The position numbers and the translations under genes are program-made. Below, in pieces: positions 46,247 through 54,445 of a DNA stretch of 64,000 nt. Where the stretch lies: positions 3,672 to 67,671 of the forward strand of contig JBFWQE010000011.1 in the NCBI GenBank assembly GCA_050249615.1, read 5' to 3'. This stretch comes from VFZN01 sp050249615 (lineage in GTDB: Bacteria; Acidobacteriota; Vicinamibacteria; Vicinamibacterales; UBA2999). Under the pieces are notes generated by a model. It saw only the letters and a list, made by a program, of their open reading frames with translations, did no database searches and had not been told where the DNA came from. The first letter of the stretch is position 1. Every line of letters starts with the position of its first letter.

Positions 46247-46798
46247 ATGACGAAGCGAGCCACCATGCTGCTGTGCGCACTGGCCCTGCTGGCTCTCCCG
46301 GCCGTGGCCTCGGCGCAGATGGATCCCCAGGACCTGCGGCTGTTCCAGCACATCTCCGACCAGGTGGAACGCTACACGCAGCTCACCATCTTCGACAGCG
46401 TGTCGGCGTCGGTGGAGGGCGGGCGCGTGGTGCTCTCGGGCTGGGTCACCATGCCCTACAAACGTGACGACATCGAGCGGCGGGTGCGGCGCGTGGACGG
46501 CGTCACCGCAGTCGAGAATGGCATCGGCGTCCTGCCCGTCTCGCAGTTCGACGACGAGTTGCGGTTCCGCATCGCGCGGGCCATCTACAGCAACTCCTCG
46601 TTCTGGCACTACGCGTCGATGGCGAACCCGCCCATCCACATCATCGTGAACCGCGGGCGCGTCACGCTCGAGGGCGTGGTCAACAGCAACGTGGAGCGCA
46701 TGCTGGCGCGGTCGCTCGCCACTGGCTTCGGCGCGCTCGAGGTGACCAGCCAGCTGCGCACCGACGCCGAAGTACGAGAGCTGCTGTCGACCAGCTAG
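46247..46798 (+). CDS. Periplasmic BON-domain protein
   Basis: The 183-residue product has a signal peptide (MLLCALALLALPAVASAQ). Two BON-like domains follow: the first has VSASVEGGRVVLSGWVTMPYKRDDIERRV with VDGVTAVENGI, and the second IHIIVNRGRVTLEGVVNSNVERMLAR with GALEVTSQL. BON domains bind phospholipids and often act in envelope stability. Its 3' end overlaps the GNAT gene tail to tail by four bases. Confidence 0.9.
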   Translation: MTKRATMLLCALALLALPAVASAQMDPQDLRLFQHISDQVERYTQLTIFDSVSASVEGGRVVLSGWVTMPYKRDDIERRVRRVDGVTAVENGIGVLPVSQFDDELRFRIARAIYSNSSFWHYASMANPPIHIIVNRGRVTLEGVVNSNVERMLARSLATGFGALEVTSQLRTDAEVRELLSTS

Positions 46799-47397
46799 GT
46801 CATGGCCTTCACCAGGTGAATCTCGTCGCGGATGGGGATGCCGCCGAAGCCGGTTGAGGGGGCATCCCCACGCGTGCCGGCCATGGCTCCAGGCACGACC
46901 TGCATGATGCGATAGCCCTTGCGCTGGTAGAAGTAGAGGGAGGGCAGGTTGTCGTTGGTCGTGGCCACCAGCACCCGGCCGAGGTGGTTGCCGCGCGCGA
47001 CGAGCTCGGCCTCCGCGACGAGGTGGCCGCCCACACCCGAGCGCTGCCACGCGGGATCGGTGGCGAGCGCGATGATGTGCAGCGTGCCCTGCCGTTCCAT
47101 GTAGGCCAGCGCGCCCGCGATCTCGCCTTCCAGCTCCGCCACCACCGTCGGCATCGTGTCGAGGTGGATCTCTTCGCCAAAGGTGATCAGGCGTGTCCGG
47201 CCGAAGTCGCGCTCGAAGAGCGCGAGCACCGCGGGCCGGTCCGCGTCGGTGGCCTCGCGCACCAGCACCGGCGGCAGCTCCAGGTGCGGCTTGCAGCTGC
47301 AGATGATCTGCAGCCGCGCGTCCTCCCAGTCCACGAACCGCCCGCACCGCGAGCACCGCAGGACGGTGGGCTTGGCGCCGAACGTCGAAATGGCCAT
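46795..47397 (-). CDS. GNAT acetyltransferase with N-terminal zinc-ribbon-like motif
   Basis: The 200-residue product has CSRC at 15-18 and CSC near 33-35, a possible small zinc knuckle ahead of the GNAT fold. The acetyltransferase shows VREATDADRPAVLALF, an AcCoA-loop IALATDPAWQRSGVGGHLVAEAE (Q/RxxGxG/A form) and LYFYQRKGYRIMQV near the end. The substrate is unknown. It is downstream of the lipoprotein-like gene by 17 bp and probably cotranscribed with it. Confidence 0.83.
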   Translation of the reverse strand: MAISTFGAKPTVLRCSRCGRFVDWEDARLQIICSCKPHLELPPVLVREATDADRPAVLALFERDFGRTRLITFGEEIHLDTMPTVVAELEGEIAGALAYMERQGTLHIIALATDPAWQRSGVGGHLVAEAELVARGNHLGRVLVATTNDNLPSLYFYQRKGYRIMQVVPGAMAGTRGDAPSTGFGGIPIRDEIHLVKAMT

Positions 47398-47414
47398 GGC
47401 TCTCTGACCTCGTG

Positions 47415-48179
47415 CTAGGCGGCGGGCCCCGGCTCGCCGCGCCGCTTGATGAACCAGATGAAGAGCACGAACGTGACCGCCACGAGGACGATCATCGTGC
47501 CGAACAACATCAGGGTCCTGGCGAGGATCGACTCGCTGTCCATCCGAACGTCAATCTCGATCGGCACGCCCTGCTGCCGCTCGGCCAGCGACTGCTCCCA
47601 GACGATGATGTTGCCGCGCCGGATCTCGCGTGTCGGGGAGTTGTGGAACGTGACGCGGCTCGGCAGGTGAAGGCGCACCGCCACGAGCTCCGCCCCCTGC
47701 CATCCGACGTCCGGGACGGCGCGGCCCGCGGCGTGACCCATCTCCTGCCGGTACTCGGCGGAGGCATCGGCCACGGTCAGCCGGTACGACGACCATGCGA
47801 ACGCGGGCGCCTCGCCCAGGCGGCGGATGTCGTCCACCTCGACACGGACGTGCACGTAGCGGCGGCCATCGCGGCGGGAAGTGGTGACGTTGGCCACGCT
47901 GGTGACCGGGGATTCGAAGAACGCGCGGACGTCCTGGCGATCCAGCCGCGCGGCCGGGTCCACGGGAAGGTCCACACCGCGAAGCGCCACCAGTGCGGGG
48001 ACCGAGGCGTTCACGTACACCGTCGCCGAGCCGTCGAGGTCGACGTAGATCTCCTCTTCGTACTCGTACTTCCGGGACAGCGGGTTGACGCCGCAGGCGG
48101 CCGCCAGCAGCAGCGCGATCCCGGCCGCCGACGTACGGCGCGCCATGGGCCGGACGAGGCGCCTCCAACGAGCGATCAC
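47415..48179 (-). CDS. Lipoprotein-like membrane protein of unknown function
   Basis: The 254-residue product starts from a GTG, with a basic N-terminus and a hydrophobic segment ending LLLAAACG, a likely lipobox. A beta-rich region with YEYEEEIYVDLDGSATVYVN follows. It closes with a C-terminal helix near 225-245 (TLMLFGTMIVLVAVTFVLFIWF) and a basic end, a topology like LppM-type mycobacterial proteins. No catalytic motif is visible. A TATGAT box lies eight bases before the GTG, which supports this start over an internal ATG. Confidence 0.68.
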   Translation of the reverse strand: MIARWRRLVRPMARRTSAAGIALLLAAACGVNPLSRKYEYEEEIYVDLDGSATVYVNASVPALVALRGVDLPVDPAARLDRQDVRAFFESPVTSVANVTTSRRDGRRYVHVRVEVDDIRRLGEAPAFAWSSYRLTVADASAEYRQEMGHAAGRAVPDVGWQGAELVAVRLHLPSRVTFHNSPTREIRRGNIIVWEQSLAERQQGVPIEIDVRMDSESILARTLMLFGTMIVLVAVTFVLFIWFIKRRGEPGPAA

Positions 48180-48187
48180 GATCCCCG

Positions 48188-48193
48188 ATCATA
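48188..48193 (-). promoter_or_regulatory. Leaderless -10 box (TATGAT) for the lipoprotein-like gene
   Basis: On the minus strand TATGAT is eight bases upstream of the GTG. A weaker TACCTT (48239-48244) on the plus strand lies 12 bases before polA. Confidence 0.5.
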
Positions 48194-48256
48194 CCCTGCC
48201 GGCGCCCGCGCCCGCTTCCGGCCCCCCGGTGCAGGTGATACCTTGGGTGCGCTTCC

Positions 48257-50938
48257 ATGGCGCGTCCCACCCTGTTTCTCATCGACGGCAGCAACCAGAT
48301 GTACCGGGCCTATCACGCGATCCGCGGCCTGACCGGGCCGGACGGCAGGTCCACCAACGCCGTCTACGGCTTCGTGACCATGCTGCGGAAGCTGATTGCC
48401 GATCATCAGCCGGAGTACATCGCCGCGTCGTTCGATCTGCCGACCGCGACCTTCCGCGCGAAGCTCGCCGCGGACTACAAGGCCACCCGGGCGGCCATGC
48501 CCGACGACCTCAAGGAGCAGATTCCCTGGATCCACGAGGCCTGCGAGGCCATGGGCGTTCCCATCTTCACCTCCGAAGGCTTCGAGGCCGACGATGTCAT
48601 CGGCACGCTGGCGCGGAAGGCCGCCGCTGCCGGCTTCGACGCGGCCATCGTCACTGGCGACAAGGACTTCTTCCAGCTGGTGGGTGACGGCATCCGCGTC
48701 TACAACCCGCGGGACGAGGGCGCGTGGTTCGACGAAACAGGCGTGGCCGAGAAGTTCGGCGTGCGGCCCGACCAGGTCGTGGACGTGCTCGCCCTGATGG
48801 GTGACACGTCGGACAACGTGAAGGGCGTGCCGGGCATCGGCGAGAAGGGCGCCCGGGATCTCATCGCGACCTACGGCTCGCTCGAGGTCCTGCTCGCTCG
48901 CGCCGGAGAGGTGCCGCAGAAGAAGTACCGGGAGGCGCTTGCCACCCACGCGGATCAGGCGCGACAGAGCCGCGAGCTGGTCACGATCCACACCAACGTG
49001 GACGTGCCGTTCGACGCCGAGCGCTTCCGTTACCGGGGGGCCTCGCGCGAGCGGTGCTACGCGCTCTTCTCGTCGCTCGGGTTCCGCACGCTGGTCACCG
49101 AGTTCGCGCCGACGGCGGAATCGATCGCGAAGGACTACCGACTGGTCGCCTCGTTCGACGAGCTCGACGCGCTCGTGGCCGACCTGGTGCGGGCGCCGCG
49201 GCTCGCCCTCCGGCTCGTCACGGACGGCACGGCGCCGGTACGGGCAACGGTGGCGGGGATCGCCCTGTCGACGGCCCCACATCAGGCGCGCTACATCGCG
49301 GTCGGACACCGGGGCTTCATGGGAGACGGCTCCCTGGACCGCGACAGGGCGCTGGCGGCGCTGGCGCCAATCCTCGCGGACGCCGCGATTCGGAAGATCG
49401 GCCACGACATCAAGGCCGACCTCATCGTTCTTGGACGCCACGGCGTGCGGCTCGAGGGTCTGGACCTCGACACGATGCTCGCGGCGTACCTGCTGGACGC
49501 GAACCGATCGAGCCAGGCCATCGAGCCCCTGGCGCTCGAGCAGGTGGGCTACAAGGCCGTCGACGAGCAGGCGATCCGGGGCAGGGGCGCGAAGGCGCTG
49601 CCGTTCGCGGAACTGCCAGCCGATGCCGTGCTGGACTACGCGGGCGAACGCGCCGACCTCTCGCTGCAGCTGGCCGACGTGTTCGCGCCTGCGCTCGAGC
49701 GCGAAGCGCTCGGCCAGGTGTATCGGGAGCTCGAGCTGCCGCTGGTGCCCATCCTCGCGGCGCTCGAGCGCACCGGCGTGCGCGTGGATGTCGAGGTGCT
49801 CGGCGCCCAGGCCACGCGCGTCGACCGCGAGCTGGCCGAACTGGGGGCCGAGATCTACCGCCAGGCGGGCGAGACGTTCAACATCGCGTCGCCGAAGCAG
49901 CTGGCCGAGGTGCTGTTCGACAAGCTGAAGCTGCCGGTGCTGAAGCGCACGGGCACCGCGCGCACGGCGTCCACCGCCGTCGAGGTGCTCGAGGAGCTCG
50001 CGCAGTCGCACGACCTGCCCCGCATGATCCTCGACTGGCGCGGCCTGGCGAAACTGAAGGGCACGTACATCGACGCGCTGCCCGCGCTGGTGAACCCTGA
50101 GACGGGCCGCGTGCACACCCAGTTCAACCAGGCCGTGGCCGCCACGGGACGGCTGAGCAGCAGCGATCCCAACCTGCAGAACATCCCGATACGGACGGAG
50201 ATCGGCCGCGAGATCCGGCGTGCGTTCGTGGCCGAGCCCGGCTTCGTGCTCGTCTCCGCCGACTACTCGCAGATCGAGCTGCGCGTGCTCGCCCACCTCT
50301 CCGGTGACGAGTCGCTGATCGCGGCGTTCGAGCGCGGCGAGGACATCCACGACCAGACGGCGCTGAAGGTCTTCGGGCCGGACACCACGCTCGATCCGCA
50401 CGAGCTCCGCCGGCGGGCGAAGATCATCAACTACGCCCTGCTCTACGGCAAGACGGCGTTCACGCTGGCGAAGGACATCGGCGTCCCCCAGGCGGCGGCG
50501 CAGCAGTTCATCGACGCCTACTTCACCGGGTTCCCGCGCGTGCGCGGGTTCATCGACCAGACGCTCGAGGACGCCAGGCGCACCGGCGTCGTGAAGACGA
50601 TGTTCGGACGGCGGCGGGCCGTGCCGGAGGTGACCAGCCGCAACGGGCAGATCCGCGCGTCGGCCGAGCGCGTCGCCGTGAACATGCCCATCCAGGGCAC
50701 GGCAGCGGACATCCTGAAGCGGGCGATGATCGACGTGGATGGGGCCCTCTCGCGGGCCCACCCGCGCGCCCGGATGATCCTGACCGTGCACGACGAGCTG
50801 TTGTTCGAGGCGCCCGAGGGCGAGTCGTCCGACGTGGCCGCGCTCGTGAAGGCGACCATGGCTGCGGCCGTGCCGCTGCGGGTTCCGCTGGACGTGGATG
50901 TGGGAATCGGGGCGAACTGGAAGGACGCGAAGGCCTAG
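48257..50938 (+). CDS. polA: DNA polymerase I
   Basis: The 893-residue enzyme has a 5' nuclease domain (about 1-290: FLIDGSNQMYRAYHAI, FEADDVIGTLA, VTGDKDFFQLV). A middle domain follows (about 310-500), and the polymerase spans about 520-893, with motif A DYSQIELRVL near 670, motif B RRAKIINYALLYG near 717 and motif C TVHDELLFE near 843. The middle domain lacks the proofreading carboxylates: the DxE position reads TDGTAP, and the YxxxD position reads YAGER. Proofreading activity is therefore probably lost, as in Thermus and Bacillus relatives. It fills gaps in repair and Okazaki processing. Confidence 0.96.
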   Translation: MARPTLFLIDGSNQMYRAYHAIRGLTGPDGRSTNAVYGFVTMLRKLIADHQPEYIAASFDLPTATFRAKLAADYKATRAAMPDDLKEQIPWIHEACEAMGVPIFTSEGFEADDVIGTLARKAAAAGFDAAIVTGDKDFFQLVGDGIRVYNPRDEGAWFDETGVAEKFGVRPDQVVDVLALMGDTSDNVKGVPGIGEKGARDLIATYGSLEVLLARAGEVPQKKYREALATHADQARQSRELVTIHTNVDVPFDAERFRYRGASRERCYALFSSLGFRTLVTEFAPTAESIAKDYRLVASFDELDALVADLVRAPRLALRLVTDGTAPVRATVAGIALSTAPHQARYIAVGHRGFMGDGSLDRDRALAALAPILADAAIRKIGHDIKADLIVLGRHGVRLEGLDLDTMLAAYLLDANRSSQAIEPLALEQVGYKAVDEQAIRGRGAKALPFAELPADAVLDYAGERADLSLQLADVFAPALEREALGQVYRELELPLVPILAALERTGVRVDVEVLGAQATRVDRELAELGAEIYRQAGETFNIASPKQLAEVLFDKLKLPVLKRTGTARTASTAVEVLEELAQSHDLPRMILDWRGLAKLKGTYIDALPALVNPETGRVHTQFNQAVAATGRLSSSDPNLQNIPIRTEIGREIRRAFVAEPGFVLVSADYSQIELRVLAHLSGDESLIAAFERGEDIHDQTALKVFGPDTTLDPHELRRRAKIINYALLYGKTAFTLAKDIGVPQAAAQQFIDAYFTGFPRVRGFIDQTLEDARRTGVVKTMFGRRRAVPEVTSRNGQIRASAERVAVNMPIQGTAADILKRAMIDVDGALSRAHPRARMILTVHDELLFEAPEGESSDVAALVKATMAAAVPLRVPLDVDVGIGANWKDAKA

Positions 50939-50947
50939 GCGTCCGGA

Positions 50948-51781
50948 TCAGCGCCACCGCTGCTTCACGAGCTCCCAGTCGGCCCTCAGCTGCGAAGCCG
51001 TGGCCGCACGGTCGGAGGCATCGAGGGTCCGCACGCGATCCGGGATGATGCCCTGCAGCACGAGCTTGTCGAGATCAGCGCGAAGGGTCGCCGATCGGGA
51101 ACCGGCCAGTCGGGCTCGCGCCCACCCGGCCGTCGCCGCCTCCCAGGCGGCCAGCGAATCTCCTGCCCCGCGGAGCCCGGCGGCAATCCAGTAGGAAGCC
51201 GCTGCCGACTCGGGGTTCCGGGACAGCTCGACGCGCATGTCCTCGACCAGGGCCGAGAACAGCTCCTTCCGCCGCTCGGGGGCGCTCAGGTCGGCCTGCC
51301 GCTCCATGGCGCTGCCCCACCAGTCGAGCATGGCTTCGCCCAGGGCGGGATCCGCCTCCCTGGCGGGGGCCACGCCACTGGCGAAGAGGGCGGCGGCGGC
51401 GCCGAACTCGTCTTCCAGGAAGAGCGCCTGGCCCACGGCCAGCAGGTACTCGATGCGGACGCGGGGCTCGAGCACTCCTGTCCGAACCGACCCCAGCGCC
51501 TCGCGCGCCGCGCCCAGGTCGGCCGGGTCCACGCCCTCGCGGTAGCGTTCGAGGTGGGCGCGCGCCAGGACAACGGCGGCGGCGTCCTGCGTTTCGGGGG
51601 TCTTCAGGGCGGCGGTGGCCGCCTCGATCGCCTGGTCGAACTTCCGCTCGTTGTAGAGCGCCAGGGCCCGGGCCAGGTCCGCACGGTTGGCCAGCGCCGG
51701 TCCGGCCGTGGCGAGCAGGGCCGCCAGGGGAAGTACCGCGCCAACCGCCGCCCGCCGCAGGAATACGAGGGATGTCACCAC
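50948..51781 (-). CDS. Secreted TPR-like helical-repeat protein
   Basis: The 277-residue product from the GTG at 51781 has a signal peptide (FLRRAAVGAVLPLAALLATAGPALA). TPR-like helices follow (ADLARALALYNERKFDQAIEAATAAL, VRIEYLLAVGQALFLEDEFGAAAALF), and a C-terminal helical part ends RADWELVKQRWR. A GTG one codon later is equally possible; an ATG further upstream would overlap pcnB transcription. The function is unknown, probably a periplasmic scaffold. It converges on polA with a 9-bp gap. Confidence 0.7.
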   Translation of the reverse strand: MVTSLVFLRRAAVGAVLPLAALLATAGPALANRADLARALALYNERKFDQAIEAATAALKTPETQDAAAVVLARAHLERYREGVDPADLGAAREALGSVRTGVLEPRVRIEYLLAVGQALFLEDEFGAAAALFASGVAPAREADPALGEAMLDWWGSAMERQADLSAPERRKELFSALVEDMRVELSRNPESAAASYWIAAGLRGAGDSLAAWEAATAGWARARLAGSRSATLRADLDKLVLQGIIPDRVRTLDASDRAATASQLRADWELVKQRWR

Positions 51782-51811
51782 GGGATCCAGAGGGGCATCG
51801 TAGCACGCTGG

Positions 51812-51817
51812 TACAAT
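51812..51817 (+). promoter_or_regulatory. Near-leaderless -10 box for pcnB (TACAAT)
   Basis: TACAAT ends ten bases before the ATG at 51828. The earlier in-frame ATG at 51816 lies within the box and is unlikely to be transcribed. The expected leader is about 4 nt. Confidence 0.45.
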
Positions 51818-51827
51818 GACGGGCTGC

Positions 51828-53261
51828 ATGGCCGCTCCCGTGATCGTGCCCCGCGCCGAGCACCCGATCTCCCGCCGAGACATCGACCCGGACGCTCTCA
51901 AGGTCCTGTATCGCCTCCGCGACTTCAACTACACGGCGTACCTGGTGGGCGGCGGCGTGCGCGACCTGCTGCTGGGCCGGCAGCCGAAGGACTTCGACGT
52001 GGGCACCGACGCCCACCCCTACCAGATCAAGAAGCTGTTTCGGAACTGCTGGATCATCGGCCGCCGATTCCGCCTGGCCCATGTGCGATTCGGCACCAAG
52101 ACCATCGAGGTGGCGACTTTCCGGCGCCACGTGGCGGCAGACGAGAGCGTCGAGGGCAGCGACCAGGCCGCGCAGCCCGATCTGCCGGCCGTGGAGCCGC
52201 CCCGGGATCCGGGATCGCCCGACACCGTGGGGCGCCACGACAACACGTTCGGCACGCCGGAAGAGGATGCCTTCCGAAGGGACTTCACCATCAATGCGCT
52301 CTTCTACGACATCGCCACGTTTTCGATCATCGATTACGTGGGAGGGCTCGAGGACCTGCGCCAGCGCGTCATCCGATCGATCGGCGACCCCGTCCAGCGC
52401 TTCGAGGAAGATCCGGTGCGAATGCTTCGCGCGGTCTCGTTCGCGGCGCGCCTCGACTTCACACTCGACCCGCCCATCGTCGAGGCCATCCGGCGGCAGC
52501 GGCACCTGATGGCGATGGCCTCCCCTGCACGGATGATCGAGGAGTACTACAAGATCCTGCGTTCGGGCGCGGCGGAGCGCACCTTCCGCGGGCTGGCGGA
52601 GCACGGCCTGCTGGAGCCGGTGACGCCGGAGCTGCAGCGGCGGAGCGTCCACGGGCCCCTCTGGGAGTCGCTGCGGGCGCTCGACACCTACCGGCGGCGG
52701 TTCACCGAGACGCCAGCCATGCTGACCAATCCGCTGCTGCTGGGGTCGTTGCTGCTCCCCATCGGCGTGATGCCCAGAGCGCACGAGCCGGTCACCGATG
52801 CCGAGCTCGAGGGCGAAGCCACGGAGGATCTGCCGGAGGATGAGTTGCCCACGCGGCGGCGCCCGCGGGGCCGCCCGTGGTCGGCTGACCGCCGAGAACG
52901 CCGGCCGAAGCCCCCCGTGCTGAAGATCGGCCTCCTGCCGGTCGCGCGGCGCGATTCGGAGCGGCTGCGCCAGGTGCTCGCGCTCCAGGGACGGCTGCGC
53001 GATCTGGAATCATCCGCGCGTTCAAAGCGGGCGCTGATGCACCGGGGATCGTTCCAGGACGCACTCACCTGGCTGGAGGTGCACGGCCACGCTCCGGAGA
53101 TCGTGGAGCACTGGCGCGGGTTCATCGAGGCCCTGGGCGCGCAGCCGGCCCCCACTGGCGAGGGAGACGGTACGGCCGGGACGGGCGAGGCCCCTCGCCG
53201 CCGGCGGCGCCGAGGCGGCCGCCGGCGTGGGGGACGATATCGCCGGCCAGGAGAAAGCTGA
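51828..53261 (+). CDS. pcnB: Poly(A) polymerase / tRNA nucleotidyltransferase family protein, PcnB-like
   Basis: The 477-residue product has the nucleotidyltransferase head: FNYTAYLVGGGVRDLLLGR with PKDFDVGTDA (catalytic Asp pair), KKLFRNCWIIGRRFRLAHV, and EEDAFRRDFTINALFYD with YVGGLEDLRQRVIRSI. GDPVQRFEEDPVRMLRA and a helical body follow. RRFRLAHV and RRDFTINALFY fit PcnB better than CCA enzymes. PcnB adds 3' poly(A) to RNA to direct decay; CCA activity cannot be ruled out. An insert at 335-375 and a C-terminal APRRRRRRGGRRRGGRY tail are unusually Arg-rich. Confidence 0.87.
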   Translation: MAAPVIVPRAEHPISRRDIDPDALKVLYRLRDFNYTAYLVGGGVRDLLLGRQPKDFDVGTDAHPYQIKKLFRNCWIIGRRFRLAHVRFGTKTIEVATFRRHVAADESVEGSDQAAQPDLPAVEPPRDPGSPDTVGRHDNTFGTPEEDAFRRDFTINALFYDIATFSIIDYVGGLEDLRQRVIRSIGDPVQRFEEDPVRMLRAVSFAARLDFTLDPPIVEAIRRQRHLMAMASPARMIEEYYKILRSGAAERTFRGLAEHGLLEPVTPELQRRSVHGPLWESLRALDTYRRRFTETPAMLTNPLLLGSLLLPIGVMPRAHEPVTDAELEGEATEDLPEDELPTRRRPRGRPWSADRRERRPKPPVLKIGLLPVARRDSERLRQVLALQGRLRDLESSARSKRALMHRGSFQDALTWLEVHGHAPEIVEHWRGFIEALGAQPAPTGEGDGTAGTGEAPRRRRRRGGRRRGGRYRRPGES

Positions 53262-53264
53262 CGG

Positions 53265-54362
53265 CTAGCCGTTCTTCGCTTCGAACTCCTGCATGAACTG
53301 CACGAGCGCGTCCACACCTTCCTCGGGAAACGCGTTGTAGAGGGACGCGCGGATGCCGCCCACCGAGCGGTGCCCCTTGAGGCCGTCGAGCCCTGCGGCA
53401 GTGGCCTCCTTCACGAACTTCTTCTCGAGCTCCTCGGACGGGAGCCGGAACGTGACGTTCATCATCGAGCGGCTGTCCGTGTGGGCCGTGCCGGCGTAGA
53501 AGCCGCTGAGGTCGATCTCGGCGTAGAGCTTGCCGGCCTTTCGGGCGTTGCGCGCGGCCGTGGCATCCAGGCCGCCCTGGGCCAGCGCCCATTTCATCAC
53601 CAGCCCCATGAGGTAGATGCCGAAGCAGGGTGGCGTGTTGTACATCGAGCCGTTCTCGGCGTGCACGGCATAGTTGAGCATCGTGTGCAGCGACTTCGAC
53701 GAGCGCGCCAGCAGGTCCTCGCGGATGATGACCAGAGTGACACCGGAGGGCCCCAGGTTCTTCTGCGCGCCGGCGTAGATGAGGCCGTACTTCGAGACGT
53801 CGATGGGTCGGCTGAACATGTCCGACGACGTGTCAGCGACGAGCGGGACGTCGCCCACCTCGGGCTCGCCCTTCCACTCCGTGCCGACGAGCGTGTTATT
53901 CGTGGTGATATGCACGTAGGCGGCGTTCGGATCGAGCGTCAGCTCGTCCTGCCGCGGGATGCGGGAGAAGTTCTCGCCCTCGGTCGAGCCGGCGACGTTG
54001 ATTGGACCGACCCGCTTTGCCTCCTTGAGGGCTTTCTGTGACCAGCCACCGGTGATGATGTAGTCGGCCGACTGCCCCTCGCCCATCAGATTGAGGGGGA
54101 CCATCGAGAACTGCAGCGAGGCACCACCCTGCAGGAAGAGCACCTTGTAGTTCGACGGGACGTTACCCAGGGCTCGAACGTCGGCCTCGGTGCGGGCCAG
54201 GATGTCCTCGAAGGTCCTGGAGCGGTGGCTGATCTCGAGCACCGACATCCCGACGCCAGGGAGGGCCACGAGGTCGCGCTGCGCCTCTTCCAGCACGGGC
54301 AGCGGAAGCACGGCGGGGCCGGCAGAGAAGTTGAAAACGCGATGAACAGCTGTCTTGGACAT
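53265..54362 (-). CDS. serC: Phosphoserine aminotransferase
   Basis: SerC converts 3-phosphohydroxypyruvate and glutamate to phosphoserine using PLP. The 365-residue product has the start VFNFSAGPAVLPLPVLEEAQ, EISHRSRTFEDIL, VLFLQGGASLQFSMVPLNL, VADTSSDMFSRPID, and the PLP lysine in IYAGAQKNLGPSGVTLVI. The C-terminal SVGGIRASLYNAFPEEGVDALVQFM is typical. A GGAAGG lies about ten bases before the ATG. It is the last gene of the DUF1015-serA-serC set and converges on pcnB with a three-base gap. Confidence 0.97.
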   Translation of the reverse strand: MSKTAVHRVFNFSAGPAVLPLPVLEEAQRDLVALPGVGMSVLEISHRSRTFEDILARTEADVRALGNVPSNYKVLFLQGGASLQFSMVPLNLMGEGQSADYIITGGWSQKALKEAKRVGPINVAGSTEGENFSRIPRQDELTLDPNAAYVHITTNNTLVGTEWKGEPEVGDVPLVADTSSDMFSRPIDVSKYGLIYAGAQKNLGPSGVTLVIIREDLLARSSKSLHTMLNYAVHAENGSMYNTPPCFGIYLMGLVMKWALAQGGLDATAARNARKAGKLYAEIDLSGFYAGTAHTDSRSMMNVTFRLPSEELEKKFVKEATAAGLDGLKGHRSVGGIRASLYNAFPEEGVDALVQFMQEFEAKNG

Positions 54363-54445
54363 GGATGATTACCTTCCGCAGGCCACCGGGAACCGGCCGG
54401 CGCCGTTCCTGAACCTCCTATTCTAACGCGCCGTCGCCAGCCGGT

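Noticed and set aside
48176..50791. An 871-codon minus-strand frame antisense to polA
   Set aside because: PolA motifs A, B and C and the nuclease motifs are intact on the other strand; the antisense frame has no recognisable domain.
51816..51827. ATG at 51816 as the pcnB start
   Set aside because: It lies within the TACAAT hexamer, so it would not be on the transcript; the next in-frame ATG fits.
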